DNA of 64,000 bases from Aurantimonas coralicida DSM 14790 (GTDB lineage: Bacteria; Pseudomonadota; Alphaproteobacteria; Rhizobiales; Rhizobiaceae). Positions 49,018-58,523 of the stretch are shown here, piece by piece. The notes below the pieces were generated by a model. It did not search any database. It had not been told where the DNA came from and saw only the letters and a list, made by a program, of their open reading frames with translations. Position 1 is the first letter of the stretch; every line of letters starts with the position of its first letter. A program made the position numbers and the translations under genes. The stretch spans positions 744,001 through 808,000 of the forward strand of contig NZ_ATXK01000002.1 in NCBI RefSeq assembly GCF_000421645.1, read 5' to 3'.

Positions 49018-49061
49018 TTTTCCATCGAGAAGTGACCCGGCTTCGAGTTAAGTTGAGATGG

Positions 49062-49856
49062 TCATGACTGGGTCAAGGTATGTTCGTTTTCCTTCCTCTT
49101 GTGGTTCGTGGCCGCGGTGCTCGCCCTGAAGCGGAAGCTGTCATTTCCGGTTTCCAAGATGTGGCAGCGATGGGTGAGCCGATCGAGTAGAGCGGTGGTC
49201 ATCTTGGCATCGCCGAAGACGGTGGCCCACTCGCTGAAGCTCAGATTGGTCGTGATGACAACGCTGGTGCGCTCGTAGAGCTTGCTCAGCAGATGGAAGA
49301 GCATTGCGCCGCCGGAGGCACTGAACGGCAGGTATCCAAGCTCGTCCAGGATCACGAGGTCGAGACGGGCAAGGGTCTCAGACAGTTGGCCGGCCTTGCC
49401 CCTGGCCTTCTCCTGTTCGAGCGTGTTGACGAGTTCGATGGTCGAGAAGAACCGGACTTTCCGCCGGTGATGCTCGACTGCCTGGATGCCGAGGGCGGTC
49501 GCGACGTGTGTCTTGCCTGTGCCTGGCCCGCCGATCAGCACGACGTTCTGCATTCCTTCGATGAACTCGCAGCGATGAAGCTGGCGCACCGTGGCCTCGT
49601 TTATCTCGCTGGCCGAGAAGTCGAAGCCTGACAGATCCTTATAAGCCGGGAAGCGTGCAGCCTTCATGTGGTAGGCGATCGAGCGCACCTCGCGTTCGGC
49701 CATCTCGGCCTTCAGAAGCTGCGTCAGGATCGGCACGGCGGCATCGAAGGCAGGCGCGCCTTGTTCGATCAGATCGGTGACGGCCTGTGCCATGCCATAC
49801 ATCTTGAGGCTGCGCAGCATGATGACGACGGCGCCGCTGGCGGGATCATGACGCAT
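49062..49856 (-). CDS. istB: IS21 helper ATPase IstB
   Basis: A 264-residue DnaA/DnaC-like AAA+ ATPase that helps IstA choose its target. Walker [12 protein letters not shown] and Walker [12 protein letters not shown] are clear, as is [32 protein letters not shown]. The start [11 protein letters not shown] at 49856 overlaps the istA end by 11 bases; a longer start at 49907 is possible. Confidence 0.94.
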   Translation of the reverse strand: MRHDPASGAVVIMLRSLKMYGMAQAVTDLIEQGAPAFDAAVPILTQLLKAEMAEREVRSIAYHMKAARFPAYKDLSGFDFSASEINEATVRQLHRCEFIEGMQNVVLIGGPGTGKTHVATALGIQAVEHHRRKVRFFSTIELVNTLEQEKARGKAGQLSETLARLDLVILDELGYLPFSASGGAMLFHLLSKLYERTSVVITTNLSFSEWATVFGDAKMTTALLDRLTHRCHILETGNDSFRFRASTAATNHKRKENEHTLTQS

Positions 49857-51390
49857 GGCGGCCTCCGCGACTGCTGCAGGCATGCAGACCGTCGTAGCGC
49901 TCGACATTGGCCTCGGGCTCCCGGCGCAGCAGCAGCGCTTGCGGTGTGTCGATAACCGGACCGTCGATCGTCTTCGCGTCGATCAGACGGTGCAGGATGT
50001 TGAGCACGTGGGTCTTGGTTGCGATCCCCTCGGTAAGGGCCAGTTCGACTGCGGCCAGTACAGCCTGCTCATCGTGCTGCAGGACCAGGGCAAGGATATC
50101 GACCATCTCGCGATCGCCACCAGGCCGTCTCAGCATCTGCTCCTGCAATCGCCGGAAGCCTGACGGCAGTTCAGCGAAAGGGGCGCCGTTACGCAGCGCG
50201 CCGGGCTTACGCTGGATGACCGCGAGATAATGACGCCAGTCATAGATTGTGCGCGGTGGCAGGTGATGCGATCGATCAATCCGCCGTTCATGCTCGCACA
50301 GGAGCTGCCCCTCGGCCGCAACGACAAGCCGGTCCGGGTAGATACGGAGGCTGACGGGCCGGTTCGCGAAAGACGCCGGGACGCTGTAACGGTTGCGCTC
50401 GAAGTTGATCAGGCAGGTTGGCGAGACCCGCTTGCTCTGCTCGACGAACCCGTCGAAGGCGGGCGGCACCGGCATTAAGGCGGGCTGCTCTTGGGCCCAG
50501 ACATCGGCAACGGTCCCCGCAAGGCGGCCATGCGGGATCTCCCGCCAAAGCTCCAGACAGCGCCGCTCAAGCCAGGCGTTCAGCGCGGCGAGATCGGGAA
50601 AGTCCGGCATCGGCTGCCAAAGACGCGGTCGTGCATCCCGCACGTTCTTCTCGACTTGCCCCTTCTCCCAGCCGGAGGCTGGATTGCAGAACTCCGGCTC
50701 GAAGACGTAGTGGTTTGCCATCGCCAGGAAGCGCATGTTGATCTGGCGCTCCTTACCGCGCCCAATACGGTCCACCGCCGTTCTCATGTTGTCGTAGATG
50801 CCGCGCTCGGGCACACCGCCGAAGACCCGGAAGGCGTGCCAATGCGCGTCGAACAGCATCTCGTGAGTCTGAAGCAGATAGGCGCGGACTAGGAAGGCCC
50901 GGCTGTGCGCCAGCTTGATATGAGCGACCTGCAGCTTGGTTCGATCGCCACCGATCAAGGCATGGTCCTCGCTCCAGTCAAACTGGAAGGCTTCGCCGGA
51001 GCGGAACGTCAGGGGAATGAAGATACCGCGCCCTGTCGTGTGTTGCTCGCGCTGCCGATCGGCAGACCACTCGCGAGCAAACGCAGCCACCCGGTTGTAG
51101 GAACCGGTGAACCCGAGAGCGACAAGATCGGCGTGCAGGTGTGTCAGAGGCCGGCGCTGCTTGCGTGACTTCGATGCCTCAGCTTTCAGCCAGGCCGCAA
51201 GCTTGTCGGCGAACGGGTCCAGCTTGCTCGGCCGTTCGGGCACCGAGAACTTCGGCTCGATCGTGCCGGCCTTCAGATACTTCTTGATGGTGTTCCGGGA
51301 GAGCCCGGTCCGCCTGGCAATCTCGCGGATCGGTAGCTTCTCACGCAGAGCCAAGCGGCGGATGACGTTCAAAAGTCCCATGTGGATCAC
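49846..51390 (-). CDS. istA: IS21 transposase IstA
   Basis: A 514-residue DDE transposase. An N-terminal helix-turn-helix ([21 protein letters not shown]) is followed by the integrase core with [14 protein letters not shown] (first catalytic Asp), [15 protein letters not shown] (second) and [13 protein letters not shown] (Glu). It is full length and has no frameshift, so the element may be active. Confidence 0.94.
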   Translation of the reverse strand: MIHMGLLNVIRRLALREKLPIREIARRTGLSRNTIKKYLKAGTIEPKFSVPERPSKLDPFADKLAAWLKAEASKSRKQRRPLTHLHADLVALGFTGSYNRVAAFAREWSADRQREQHTTGRGIFIPLTFRSGEAFQFDWSEDHALIGGDRTKLQVAHIKLAHSRAFLVRAYLLQTHEMLFDAHWHAFRVFGGVPERGIYDNMRTAVDRIGRGKERQINMRFLAMANHYVFEPEFCNPASGWEKGQVEKNVRDARPRLWQPMPDFPDLAALNAWLERRCLELWREIPHGRLAGTVADVWAQEQPALMPVPPAFDGFVEQSKRVSPTCLINFERNRYSVPASFANRPVSLRIYPDRLVVAAEGQLLCEHERRIDRSHHLPPRTIYDWRHYLAVIQRKPGALRNGAPFAELPSGFRRLQEQMLRRPGGDREMVDILALVLQHDEQAVLAAVELALTEGIATKTHVLNILHRLIDAKTIDGPVIDTPQALLLRREPEANVERYDGLHACSSRGGRHAS

Positions 51391-51466
51391 TCCAATGCCC
51401 CCCTCGCTCAGCGCGATCGGAGGGGAAGGTCACATGGGTCAAATCTCAGTGGAAATCAGGCGACTT

Positions 51467-51495
51467 CCCGGGTCAGTTCCGCGTGAAAATCAACA
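51467..51495 (-). repeat. IS21 right terminal inverted repeat
   Basis: Read on the minus strand it begins TGTTGATTTTCACGC and ends GACCCGGG, one mismatch from the left end. Confidence 0.88.
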
Positions 51496-51892
51496 GGTCG
51501 GGATCTCACGGCCGAAACGCGAGCTGTTGTGCAGCGTGCGCACGATGAGATCAGCAAGGGCGAACGAATCTCCGATACCCTCAAAAGCCGGTTTGCCTAA
51601 GCTGCGGAAGGGACGCGGCTCGGCGGTTCTCCACAAGGAACCGTCGAGCCGGTACAAGCCGTTGTATGCGATTATTGGCGGTGTATTCTCGGCCCACTCC
51701 ATCCTTGAAGATGGTTGCCAGATACAGTAGCGGGCACCAGCGCGATGAGTTTGCATCGATCGCGCCGATCCAGATCATCTTGATGTTAGGCATCCTGAGA
51801 CGGGGATCGTCTTGGCTGCACATACCGCTGCCCGTACTGGGAGAACAGGCTTCGTACGCCTTGACCGTACCCCGTGAAGCCTCAGTGATCAC
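51496..51892 (-). pseudogene. Possible frameshifted gene fragment ending at the IS21
   Basis: Two minus-strand frames abut. One begins MITEASRGTVKAYEACSPS at 51892 and reads to LYLATIFKDG. The protein-like reading then continues in the +1 frame as WAENTPPIIAYNGLYRLDG to FGREIPT at the right end of IS21. Across the element the frame would continue HGDSDD and stop. This suggests a gene hit by both a frameshift and the IS. No family recognised. Confidence 0.35.
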
Positions 51893-51897
51893 AATCT

Positions 51898-53202
51898 TTA
51901 GCGTCGCCCGCCTTCCAGTTCCTCCGCGCTCGGTTGAGTTTCGGAATTCCCATCCTTTGCGTATTCGCGATCCAGCACCTCGACAGTCGCCGTCGCTGTA
52001 AGGCCGTGAAAGACTGTTGAAGCGAAGATCGTGAACGCGACAAGTGCCCAGAGCGGCCCTTCATCGACAAACTCAACGTGCGTGGACGCATACGCCAAGT
52101 AATAGAGCGACCCGATGCCGCGCACGCCATAGATCGCGACCACGGCTTTCGCCCTCAGGCTTAGAGGGGTGCCGATGAGGCCGAGCATTCCGGTCGTGGG
52201 CCTGATCACCAGGATCAGGCCGAACCCGATTACGGTGTGGCTCCAGTCAAGGTAAGGCCATAGCGACGGCATGACGCTGCCGAGGAGCACCAGCAGAATA
52301 GCGGTGATGGCATGTTCTATCGAACTCGCGAAGGCATGTAGCTGCTTGTGGAACTGATGCCGTGCTTCGGCCCGCCGGCACACGACGCCGGCAATGAACG
52401 CCGCGATAAATCCATAGCCTTCGGCAAGTTCCACCACCCCGTAAGCAAGGAACACCCCGGCAAGAGCGAGCACCCCGGGGCCCGAGGGAGCGATCGTGTT
52501 CCAGGCGGGGACAGCAATCAGTATGCGTCCGAGCAGCCACCCAATGACGATGCCGAGCCCGGTCCCGACGAGAATACGATAGAGGACATCCCAGGCAATC
52601 CACTCGGTAAGCCAGAGGCCAGGGTTCGCGCCTTGTGAGGCGATGTGGAGCGCCAGATAGACGAACGGAAACGCAAGGCCGTCGTTCAAGCCGGCTTCGG
52701 TGGTCAGCGCGAACCGGACAGGATGCTCCTTCCCCTCAAGCGGCGGGCCGATTTGAAGGTCTCCAGCCAGAACGGGATCCGTTGGTGCCAGCACCGCCCC
52801 GAGAAGGATTGCTCCTCCGAGAGTCATCCCTGCGACGCTCCAGCCGAGAAACGCAATCGCCGCAATGGTTAGAGGCATTGTTATCGCGAGGAGTCTGATC
52901 GTCGGTCGCCAAAGCCGCAGACCACCCAGATCGTCAATCCGCAGCCCGGTAGCGAAGAGAACAACAATCACCACTAGCTCGGCCGCGATTTCCCAGATGG
53001 CCGGGTTCTTCGTTGGGTCTATTCCAACAACGATTCCAGGGAATAGAAGCGAACCCACCATGCCGCAGGCCATGAGGAGCGCCGTCGCTGCGGGTGGTCG
53101 TCGTACAAAAAGGTGGGGCAGCCAATACGAGACCAGAAGGCTCGCGCCCAAGGCGACAAGCAGGATGTGGTAGGCATCGAAACCAAACTTGGCTTCTTCC
53201 AT
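51898..53202 (-). CDS. Na+(K+)/H+ antiporter, CPA1 (NhaP-type)
   Basis: A 434-residue inner-membrane protein with about twelve helices. CPA1 markers are LGAVLAPTDPVLAGDLQ and the ion-binding asparagine-aspartate pair in TEAGLNDGLAFPFVYLAL, plus the later GVRGIGSLYYLAYA. It exchanges cytoplasmic sodium or potassium for protons. I chose MEEAKFGFDAYHILLV at 53202. The hydrophilic C-terminus is short. No operon partner is seen. Confidence 0.92.
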   Translation of the reverse strand: MEEAKFGFDAYHILLVALGASLLVSYWLPHLFVRRPPAATALLMACGMVGSLLFPGIVVGIDPTKNPAIWEIAAELVVIVVLFATGLRIDDLGGLRLWRPTIRLLAITMPLTIAAIAFLGWSVAGMTLGGAILLGAVLAPTDPVLAGDLQIGPPLEGKEHPVRFALTTEAGLNDGLAFPFVYLALHIASQGANPGLWLTEWIAWDVLYRILVGTGLGIVIGWLLGRILIAVPAWNTIAPSGPGVLALAGVFLAYGVVELAEGYGFIAAFIAGVVCRRAEARHQFHKQLHAFASSIEHAITAILLVLLGSVMPSLWPYLDWSHTVIGFGLILVIRPTTGMLGLIGTPLSLRAKAVVAIYGVRGIGSLYYLAYASTHVEFVDEGPLWALVAFTIFASTVFHGLTATATVEVLDREYAKDGNSETQPSAEELEGGRR

Positions 53203-53691
53203 GGCATGTTCCTGGACTGAGCTGGACGCCTGCGGTGTCGGCTTGTGATCGGTAATGGCAGCATCGAGACGAGTGTCGCCATTGGCCCCGCCCATATGTC
53301 AGGGGAGGGAGTCTGGAATACGGCCAGGCTTTCTCATCAGTCGCTGACGGGATCGAACGGGGTGGTTTCGGAGGGATCGCGAAACTGCTTCGTTTCCCTG
53401 CAATATGCTCCAGCTTCCGGAAAATTGTCCCGAGCCCTTCGAGGCTTTCACCGGCGACATCGAAACGGATGTGCTGACGCAGCTAGTTGCCGTCCGAAGA
53501 AGGTGTCGCCTTGACGAGGCGTGGTCAGTCGCAGGCCCCGCAAGGCAATTTCGCGACCGAATTGAGGCTCGCCATCCGCGGAAGGAACGAAAACGCTCGC
53601 AACATCAAGCAGTAAACTCCGGAGCCTCTGCCACATTGATGAACGCCAGATAAACGATTGAAAAATATCGACTATCCACAATTCGCGAGGC
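53203..53691. other. Intergenic region before the envelope-stress block
   Basis: No gene is supported in these 489 bases. An 82-codon plus frame at 53405-53653 lacks a ribosome site. The right end joins the EcfG-like promoter. Confidence 0.4.
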
Positions 53692-53717
53692 GGAACTGGT
53701 TCGCCACTCCCTTTGTT
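53692..53717 (+). promoter_or_regulatory. EcfG-like (general stress) promoter of the SH3-protein gene
   Basis: GGAAC (53692-53696), 17 bases, then TGTT (53714-53717). The alphaproteobacterial general-stress consensus is GGAAC-N16/17-CGTT; only the C is missing. It lies 62 bases before the ATG of the next gene. Confidence 0.55.
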
Positions 53718-53779
53718 TATCGACCCGAACAGCGCGTCTGAACCGACACGGCTGTGATCAGAAAAACGGGAGACGAACG

Positions 53780-54433
53780 ATGAAACTCAACACCCTTCTC
53801 GCGGCTAGTACCGCTACCATCCTTGCAATGTCGGCCATCCCTGCCTCCGCGCAGACCGCGGTCTCGGCGACGACCGACCTCAATGTTCGCGCCGGTCCTG
53901 GTCCCACCTACGAAATCGTCGGCGTAATCGGCAATGAGGATACCGCTACGCTGGAAGGCTGCACAGACAGCGGTTCATGGTGCCGGGTCACTGTCGATGG
54001 CAGGTCGGGTTGGGCTTACAGCCAGTATCTGACAGCGGATGCGGGCGGTGAAACGGTGGTCGTCACTGAGCGCCGGACGGAATACCCGGTCGTTACCTAT
54101 GAGGACGAAGGCGGGGCTGGCGAAGTGGCCGGTGCGGCGACAGGAGCCGTCGCGGGTGCACTTGTCGGCGGGCCAATCGGCGCGGCAGTCGGCGGTGCTG
54201 CTGGCCTGGTTGCCGGCGCTGCGCTGAATCCGCCGGACGAGCGCATCGAGTATGTCCGGTCGAACCCCGTGGATCCGGTCTATCTGGAAGGCGAGGCCGT
54301 CGTCGGCGCGCAGGTGCCCGAGACGGTGGAACTGCAGACGATCCCGGACTACGACTATCGGTACGTCTACGTGAACGGTCAGCCGGTTCTGGTTGACCCG
54401 AACAATCGTCAGGTCGTGTACGTCGTCCGGTAA
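53780..54433 (+). CDS. Exported SH3-domain protein with glycine-zipper and DUF1236
   Basis: A 217-residue protein with a Sec signal peptide (cleavage after IPASAQ). Domains in order: a bacterial SH3 (about 28-86, TDLNVRAGPGPTYEIVGVI to GRSGWAYSQYL), a glycine-zipper segment of alternating Gly/Ala (about 115-150) and a C-terminal DUF1236 part (YVYVNGQPVLVDPNNRQVVYVV). The SH3 part probably binds peptidoglycan. Such proteins are common in Rhizobiales envelopes. An EcfG-like promoter upstream suggests stress induction. Confidence 0.9.
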   Translation: MKLNTLLAASTATILAMSAIPASAQTAVSATTDLNVRAGPGPTYEIVGVIGNEDTATLEGCTDSGSWCRVTVDGRSGWAYSQYLTADAGGETVVVTERRTEYPVVTYEDEGGAGEVAGAATGAVAGALVGGPIGAAVGGAAGLVAGAALNPPDERIEYVRSNPVDPVYLEGEAVVGAQVPETVELQTIPDYDYRYVYVNGQPVLVDPNNRQVVYVVR

Positions 54434-54442
54434 ATGTCGACT

Positions 54443-54482
54443 GGCCGACGAACGCTTTCTAGCGTCCGTCGGCCTCTTGTTA
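54443..54482 (+). terminator. Probable terminator after the SH3-protein gene
   Basis: A long stem (GGCCGACG-A-ACGCT with AGCGT-C-CGTCGGCC, one mismatch, loop TTTC) is followed by TCTTGTT. The T-run is imperfect. Confidence 0.65.
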
Positions 54483-54715
54483 CCGCGCAATAGCCCGGTT
54501 GTTCCAGAAAGGAGCGACCGGGCTTTCGCTTGTCCATACGAGCGTGTCGATACTGGGCGCCGCCGCCACTCCGGCGAAATCGGCCGCTTCGGTAGGGGCC
54601 AAGGGTAGAAGCCCTGAAGCCCGTCCGTACACTGGGAGACAGAGAGGCATCGGAGATTTTAGCCGATTCCACCACGGTCAGTTGCCTGGAGATCCGAATT
54701 TTCGAGCGCCCATCG

Positions 54716-54740
54716 GGAACCCCATCGTTCAGAAGCAGTT
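54716..54740 (+). promoter_or_regulatory. EcfG-like (general stress) promoter of the YihY gene cluster
   Basis: GGAAC (54716-54720), 16 bases, then AGTT (54737-54740), near the consensus GGAAC-N16/17-CGTT. It lies 64 bases before the yihY-like ATG. Nothing else was seen in the 54483-54804 gap. Confidence 0.55.
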
Positions 54741-54804
54741 GAGAAGCCGAAGAACATCATGACCGATTGTCACAGTTGGTCGGCTAACAACTTGGCTCGA
54801 AGAT

Positions 54805-55923
54805 ATGTCCGGTAGTGATCGCGGTAGGAAAGCGACGGGTCCGTCAGAGATTCCGCCAGCCGGCTGGAAGGAAATTCTATGGCGGGTCTACGCTGAGATA
54901 AGCGACGATCGCGTTATGCTGGTTGCTGCGGGTGTTACATACTACCTACTGCTTGCGATGGTGCCTGCATTATCAGCCTTTGTGTCAGTCTTCGGCTTGT
55001 TTGCCGATCCCTCGACCATCCAACAGCAAGTCACAAACCTTTCGGCGGTCGTTCCGGGGGGTGGGATGCAGATTATCGGTGATCAGTTGGAGCGGCTGGC
55101 GCAGCAGGACAGCGCTACGCTTGGCTTTACGTTTGTCATTTCGCTGCTTGTCGCTCTTTGGAGTGCGAACGCAGGAATGAAGTCTCTCTTCGAGGCAATG
55201 AACGTTGCCTACGACGAGCCCGAAACCCGGGGATTTTTCAAACTTACGCTGATCTCCCTTGCGTTTACGATCGCTGCTGTCGGCGCAGCTGTCCTTTTCC
55301 TTGGCGTTGTTCTTGTCGTCCCCCTCATCCTCAACGCCATAGGGCTGGGCCAAGGTCTTGAATGGCTGATTAGAATCGGCAGCTATGCCGGCATGGCCAT
55401 TCTGGTCTCTCTCGGAATTGCCGCCCTCTATCGATGGGGTCCCAGCCGGGAATCCGCCCAGTGGAAATGGATCAGTCCCGAGGTTCTTCTGACGATGGTC
55501 CTCGTCGTCATCACCTCCGTGCTGTTCTCCTGGTATGCCGCGAATTTCGGTTCGTACAACGCGACATACGGTTCGCTCGGCGCATTGATCGGCTTCATGA
55601 CGTGGATTTGGCTTTCCACCACGATCCTGATCGTCGGCGGAGAACTGAATTCGGAAATGGAGCACCAGACCGCAAGGGATTCAACGACGGGAGAACCTCG
55701 TCCGATGGGCATGCGGGGTGCGAAATTTGCAGACCATGTCGCCGGTAGCGGCGGTTCGCGCCGTGCATCCGACGAGGCTGATCTCGCGTCTGAAGCTGCC
55801 CCGAACCGGATCCGGGGGGACCATCCGAACGCCCGGAAGCGAGTGTCGTGGGGGACGTTAGCTTTTGCTCTGCCCGCAACGCTGGTTCTGGCTGCCATGC
55901 AGCGACGGGACAATCACCGATGA
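54805..55923 (+). CDS. YihY/BrkB-family inner-membrane protein
   Basis: A 372-residue protein with six membrane helices. The family features are DDRVMLVAAGVTYYLLLAMVPALSAFVSVFGLF, LVALWSANAGMKSLFEAMNVAYDEPETRGF and GSLGALIGFMTWIWLSTTILIVGGELNSEMEHQ. The C-terminal 90 residues are hydrophilic, with one more short hydrophobic stretch. The function of the family is unsettled. It opens the stress block behind an EcfG-like promoter. Confidence 0.92.
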   Translation: MSGSDRGRKATGPSEIPPAGWKEILWRVYAEISDDRVMLVAAGVTYYLLLAMVPALSAFVSVFGLFADPSTIQQQVTNLSAVVPGGGMQIIGDQLERLAQQDSATLGFTFVISLLVALWSANAGMKSLFEAMNVAYDEPETRGFFKLTLISLAFTIAAVGAAVLFLGVVLVVPLILNAIGLGQGLEWLIRIGSYAGMAILVSLGIAALYRWGPSRESAQWKWISPEVLLTMVLVVITSVLFSWYAANFGSYNATYGSLGALIGFMTWIWLSTTILIVGGELNSEMEHQTARDSTTGEPRPMGMRGAKFADHVAGSGGSRRASDEADLASEAAPNRIRGDHPNARKRVSWGTLAFALPATLVLAAMQRRDNHR

Positions 55924-55984
55924 TCGATGAGGATCGAATGCCGGCACCGTGCTCCACCAATCCCACCAGCGAAAAGGCCGCCCC

Positions 55985-56059
55985 ATGAACAGCATCATCT
56001 ACGTCATCGGACTGATCGTCGTCGTCCTCGTCGTCCTGTCTCTCCTTGGCATCAGCTGA
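55985..56059 (+). CDS. 24-residue single-span membrane protein
   Basis: The frame encodes MNSIIYVIGLIVVVLVVLSL and ends LGIS, a single hydrophobic helix. Very similar tiny proteins occur in many alphaproteobacteria, unnamed, which supports it as real. AAAAGG lies about nine bases before the ATG. It sits between yihY and the next gene, in the same direction. Confidence 0.7.
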   Translation: MNSIIYVIGLIVVVLVVLSLLGIS

Positions 56060-56072
56060 AAGGTTTGAACCT

Positions 56073-56888
56073 ATGACCTCTGATAATCCATCAACCCCGT
56101 CGAAAACTGGGACCCGTCAAGCCCAGGATGATCTCGACCAGACGAGAGATCGCGTTCGGACCGAAGCCCAGGCGGCTAAAGATGAAGCTCGCAATGCCGC
56201 AGATAGCATTCGCGACGCGGCGTCCGATCTTTCAGGGAAGGCCCGTGCCCGGGCGCGGGAAGAGGGTGAAAAAGGGAAAGAGCAAGCCGCGGGCAGTCTC
56301 AACGACTTCGCTGCAGCTGTTCGCAAGGCATCTGACGAGTTGGGAGAGCGCGATCAGTCGATGGCGTCGAGCCTGGTTCGCGAAGTTGCCGGCGGGCTCG
56401 AGCAGGCTTCCCGAACCATTCACGGCAAGGATATTGGCGAGATTACGCAGTCGGTGGCTCGTTTCGCACGGGAGCGGCCTGCGACATTCCTGGTCGGCGC
56501 GGCGCTCGCTGGACTGGCGTTAGGCCGTTTCGCTCGTTCATCAGGCGAGCACGACCAACGCGATTACGCCGGTGGCGAAGGAAGGGACGAAGGCAGCCGT
56601 GACATGGCCTCTGCTGACCGTTCCAACTCCCCCGTCGGTAGTCGAGTACCTGCTGGTTATCGCCCCTCCTATTCGGACCAGCCGCGGCCGACGGAAGGCG
56701 CGTTCCCAAAAGATCGTGACCCTGTCACAGGAACCGCCCGTGGTGTCGGGGCAGCTCCAAGTATACCGGCGCGCCCGGCGGGAGAGACGTCCTCAGCGTC
56801 AAGGGCTACTGCCGCTTCGCCCCTGAGCCCATCCACAAACACCACGTCTTCCCATCCTAGCGCTAAAGGGGAAAATTATGAGCGTTGA
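56073..56888 (+). CDS. Nutrient-deprivation-induced-type coiled-coil protein
   Basis: A 271-residue protein. A charged, Ala/Glu/Arg-rich helical region (about 10-105: DDLDQTRDRVRTEAQAAKDEARNAADSIRDAA) is followed by one hydrophobic helix (about 138-155, RPATFLVGAALAGLALGRFA) and a Ser/Pro-rich disordered tail. This layout is that of proteins annotated in rhizobia as nutrient-deprivation-induced; their role is unknown. AAAGG precedes the ATG. The 3' end overlaps the next gene by 11 bases. Confidence 0.83.
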   Translation: MTSDNPSTPSKTGTRQAQDDLDQTRDRVRTEAQAAKDEARNAADSIRDAASDLSGKARARAREEGEKGKEQAAGSLNDFAAAVRKASDELGERDQSMASSLVREVAGGLEQASRTIHGKDIGEITQSVARFARERPATFLVGAALAGLALGRFARSSGEHDQRDYAGGEGRDEGSRDMASADRSNSPVGSRVPAGYRPSYSDQPRPTEGAFPKDRDPVTGTARGVGAAPSIPARPAGETSSASRATAASPLSPSTNTTSSHPSAKGENYER

Positions 56889-57321
56889 TCCCAACGATCC
56901 GCAGTCGCGTTCGGAGACACGAACGACAGCAGAGCCGCGCTCGCTGCCCGACCTTGTCGTGCATGCGCTTCGCGAGACGAGTGAACTCGTTCAGACTGAG
57001 ACGCGCCTCATCCGGTCAGAAATGTCGGACAAGATCACCCAGATCGAGGCGGGCGGCGGACTGATAACGGCGGGTGCAATCTGCCTTCTTGTTTCCCTGA
57101 TTACGCTGACCGCGGCGCTTGTCACTGCGATCTCGAAAATCGGCGATCCGGACATCGGACCAGGCTGGGCCGCACTGATCGTTGGAGTAGCTCTCGCAGC
57201 GGTTGGTGCGGTGCTGCTTATGAAAGGGAAGAAGGAACTCGCCCCCAGCAGCCTCATGCCGTCCCGTACAACCAGGCAGCTGGGCAAGGATGCAAAGCTT
57301 GCCAAGGAGCAAACCCGATGA
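56878..57321 (+). CDS. Holin-like membrane protein (DUF1469, Holin-X type)
   Basis: A 147-residue protein with an N-terminal helix (LPDLVVHALRETSELVQTETRLIRSEMSDKI) and two membrane helices (about 62-85 and 97-118). This is the DUF1469 / phage-holin-superfamily III layout. In this context it is a stress or envelope protein, not a phage holin. It is coupled on both sides (11-base and ATGA overlaps). Confidence 0.9.
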   Translation: MSVDPNDPQSRSETRTTAEPRSLPDLVVHALRETSELVQTETRLIRSEMSDKITQIEAGGGLITAGAICLLVSLITLTAALVTAISKIGDPDIGPGWAALIVGVALAAVGAVLLMKGKKELAPSSLMPSRTTRQLGKDAKLAKEQTR

Positions 57322-58373
57322 GCAGCGATACCGATCGGCTGGAAAGAGAAGCCGAAACTCACCGTTCCAATCTGGACTCGACGTTCGATGCCATCAGGGA
57401 TCGTCTGTCGGTCGGGCAGATCGTTGACGAGTTTTCCGGATACCTGAAGGAAGGCCAAGGCGCGGATACGGTCAAGAATCTGGGTCGCCAGGTTCGGGAT
57501 AACCCTTTGGCGCTTGGCTTGGTCGGAGCGGGCCTGGCCTGGCTTCTCCTCGGTGAAGGGACACGGGCGAAAACGCACGAAGCTTCCGATCGCTTGGCTC
57601 GCTGGCGAGAGGACCGCGAGTACGATCGGTTTGACGAGGCCTTTCCGGCAGACGATCGACGGTACGCGGAGAGAACCGAAGCGGGTCGTACCTCCTTCGG
57701 CAGTTCGGGGACGGGCGGTGGATCGTCGTCTGCGTCCCCTTCGGCCACTTCGGGATCCAGTAGCTCTGGAATGGGCGATCGGCTCTCCCGAGCGGTCGGA
57801 TCCGCGGGCGAGGCAGGTTCGAATGCTGCTTCGAGTGTATCGGATACCGCGAAGGGCTTGGGCCGCTCCGTTTCCGACGCAACGGGTTCAGCGGCAGACG
57901 CGACAACCCGTGGCATGCACGACGCCCGTGATGCGATGAGTTCTGCGGGATCGGCCACCATGGAGAGCGCTCGTCGTACGGGGCGGCAAGCGTACCGCGC
58001 CGGTTCGCGAGCACAGCGCAACGTCGCAGACCTTATTCACGACGAGCCGCTTGTATTCGGAGCTGTTGCCCTTGCGATTGGTGCGGCGGTAGGGGCGATG
58101 CTTCCGGCCACCCGTCAGGAAGATGAATGGATGGGCGAGGCGCGAGACCACGTCCGGGATGAGGTTTTCGAACAGGGCCGCGACACGCTGCATAAGGCCG
58201 AGCACGTTGCAGGCAAGGCTTATGAAGCAGCTAGCGAGACTGCGGAAGACAAAGGCCTGAAGCCAGAGACGAATGACGCGGGTTCGCAAACCGTGGCGCA
58301 GAAGGTTTCGGGCGTAGCCGAAGCCGCTGGCGGGAAAGCCAAGGAAGAAGCAAAGCGAGAGGGGCTTCTGTAA
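57318..58373 (+). CDS. DUF3618 family protein
   Basis: A 351-residue protein. The DUF3618 N-terminus is DRLEREAETHRSNLDSTFDAIRDRLSVGQIVDEF, followed by a hydrophobic GLVGAGLAWLLLG, a Ser/Gly/Ala-rich middle, a second hydrophobic part (LVFGAVALAIGAAVGAMLP at about 247-265) and a charged helical tail. Function unknown; it normally accompanies the holin-like gene. ATGA overlap with that gene. A terminator follows. Confidence 0.9.
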   Translation: MSSDTDRLEREAETHRSNLDSTFDAIRDRLSVGQIVDEFSGYLKEGQGADTVKNLGRQVRDNPLALGLVGAGLAWLLLGEGTRAKTHEASDRLARWREDREYDRFDEAFPADDRRYAERTEAGRTSFGSSGTGGGSSSASPSATSGSSSSGMGDRLSRAVGSAGEAGSNAASSVSDTAKGLGRSVSDATGSAADATTRGMHDARDAMSSAGSATMESARRTGRQAYRAGSRAQRNVADLIHDEPLVFGAVALAIGAAVGAMLPATRQEDEWMGEARDHVRDEVFEQGRDTLHKAEHVAGKAYEAASETAEDKGLKPETNDAGSQTVAQKVSGVAEAAGGKAKEEAKREGLL

Positions 58374-58379
58374 AAGTCG

Positions 58380-58422
58380 GCGACCTCGACGAGTGTCTAC
58401 CTTGTCGAGGTCGCGGCTTTTT
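58380..58422 (+). terminator. Rho-independent terminator after the stress block
   Basis: An 11-bp stem (GCGACCTCGAC with GTCGAGGTCGC) is followed by GGC and five T. Confidence 0.88.
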
Positions 58423-58523
58423 CGCTACTCGGAAGAACGCCGCTGTTACTTAAGTAAATGGGTCCGGAATAAGTCACGCTGGTAATTGCCTACCCCCTTG
58501 CCGTCGGCACGGATCGCTGAATC

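Larger units (their letters stand above)
48989..51495 (-). mobile_element. IS21-family insertion sequence, complete
   Basis: A 2507-bp element with istA and istB on the minus strand, bounded by 29-base terminal inverted repeats that start TGTTGATTT and differ at one position. No matching target duplication of 4-8 bases is seen (left flank ends CGCCGTG, right flank begins GGTCGGG). Confidence 0.92.
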
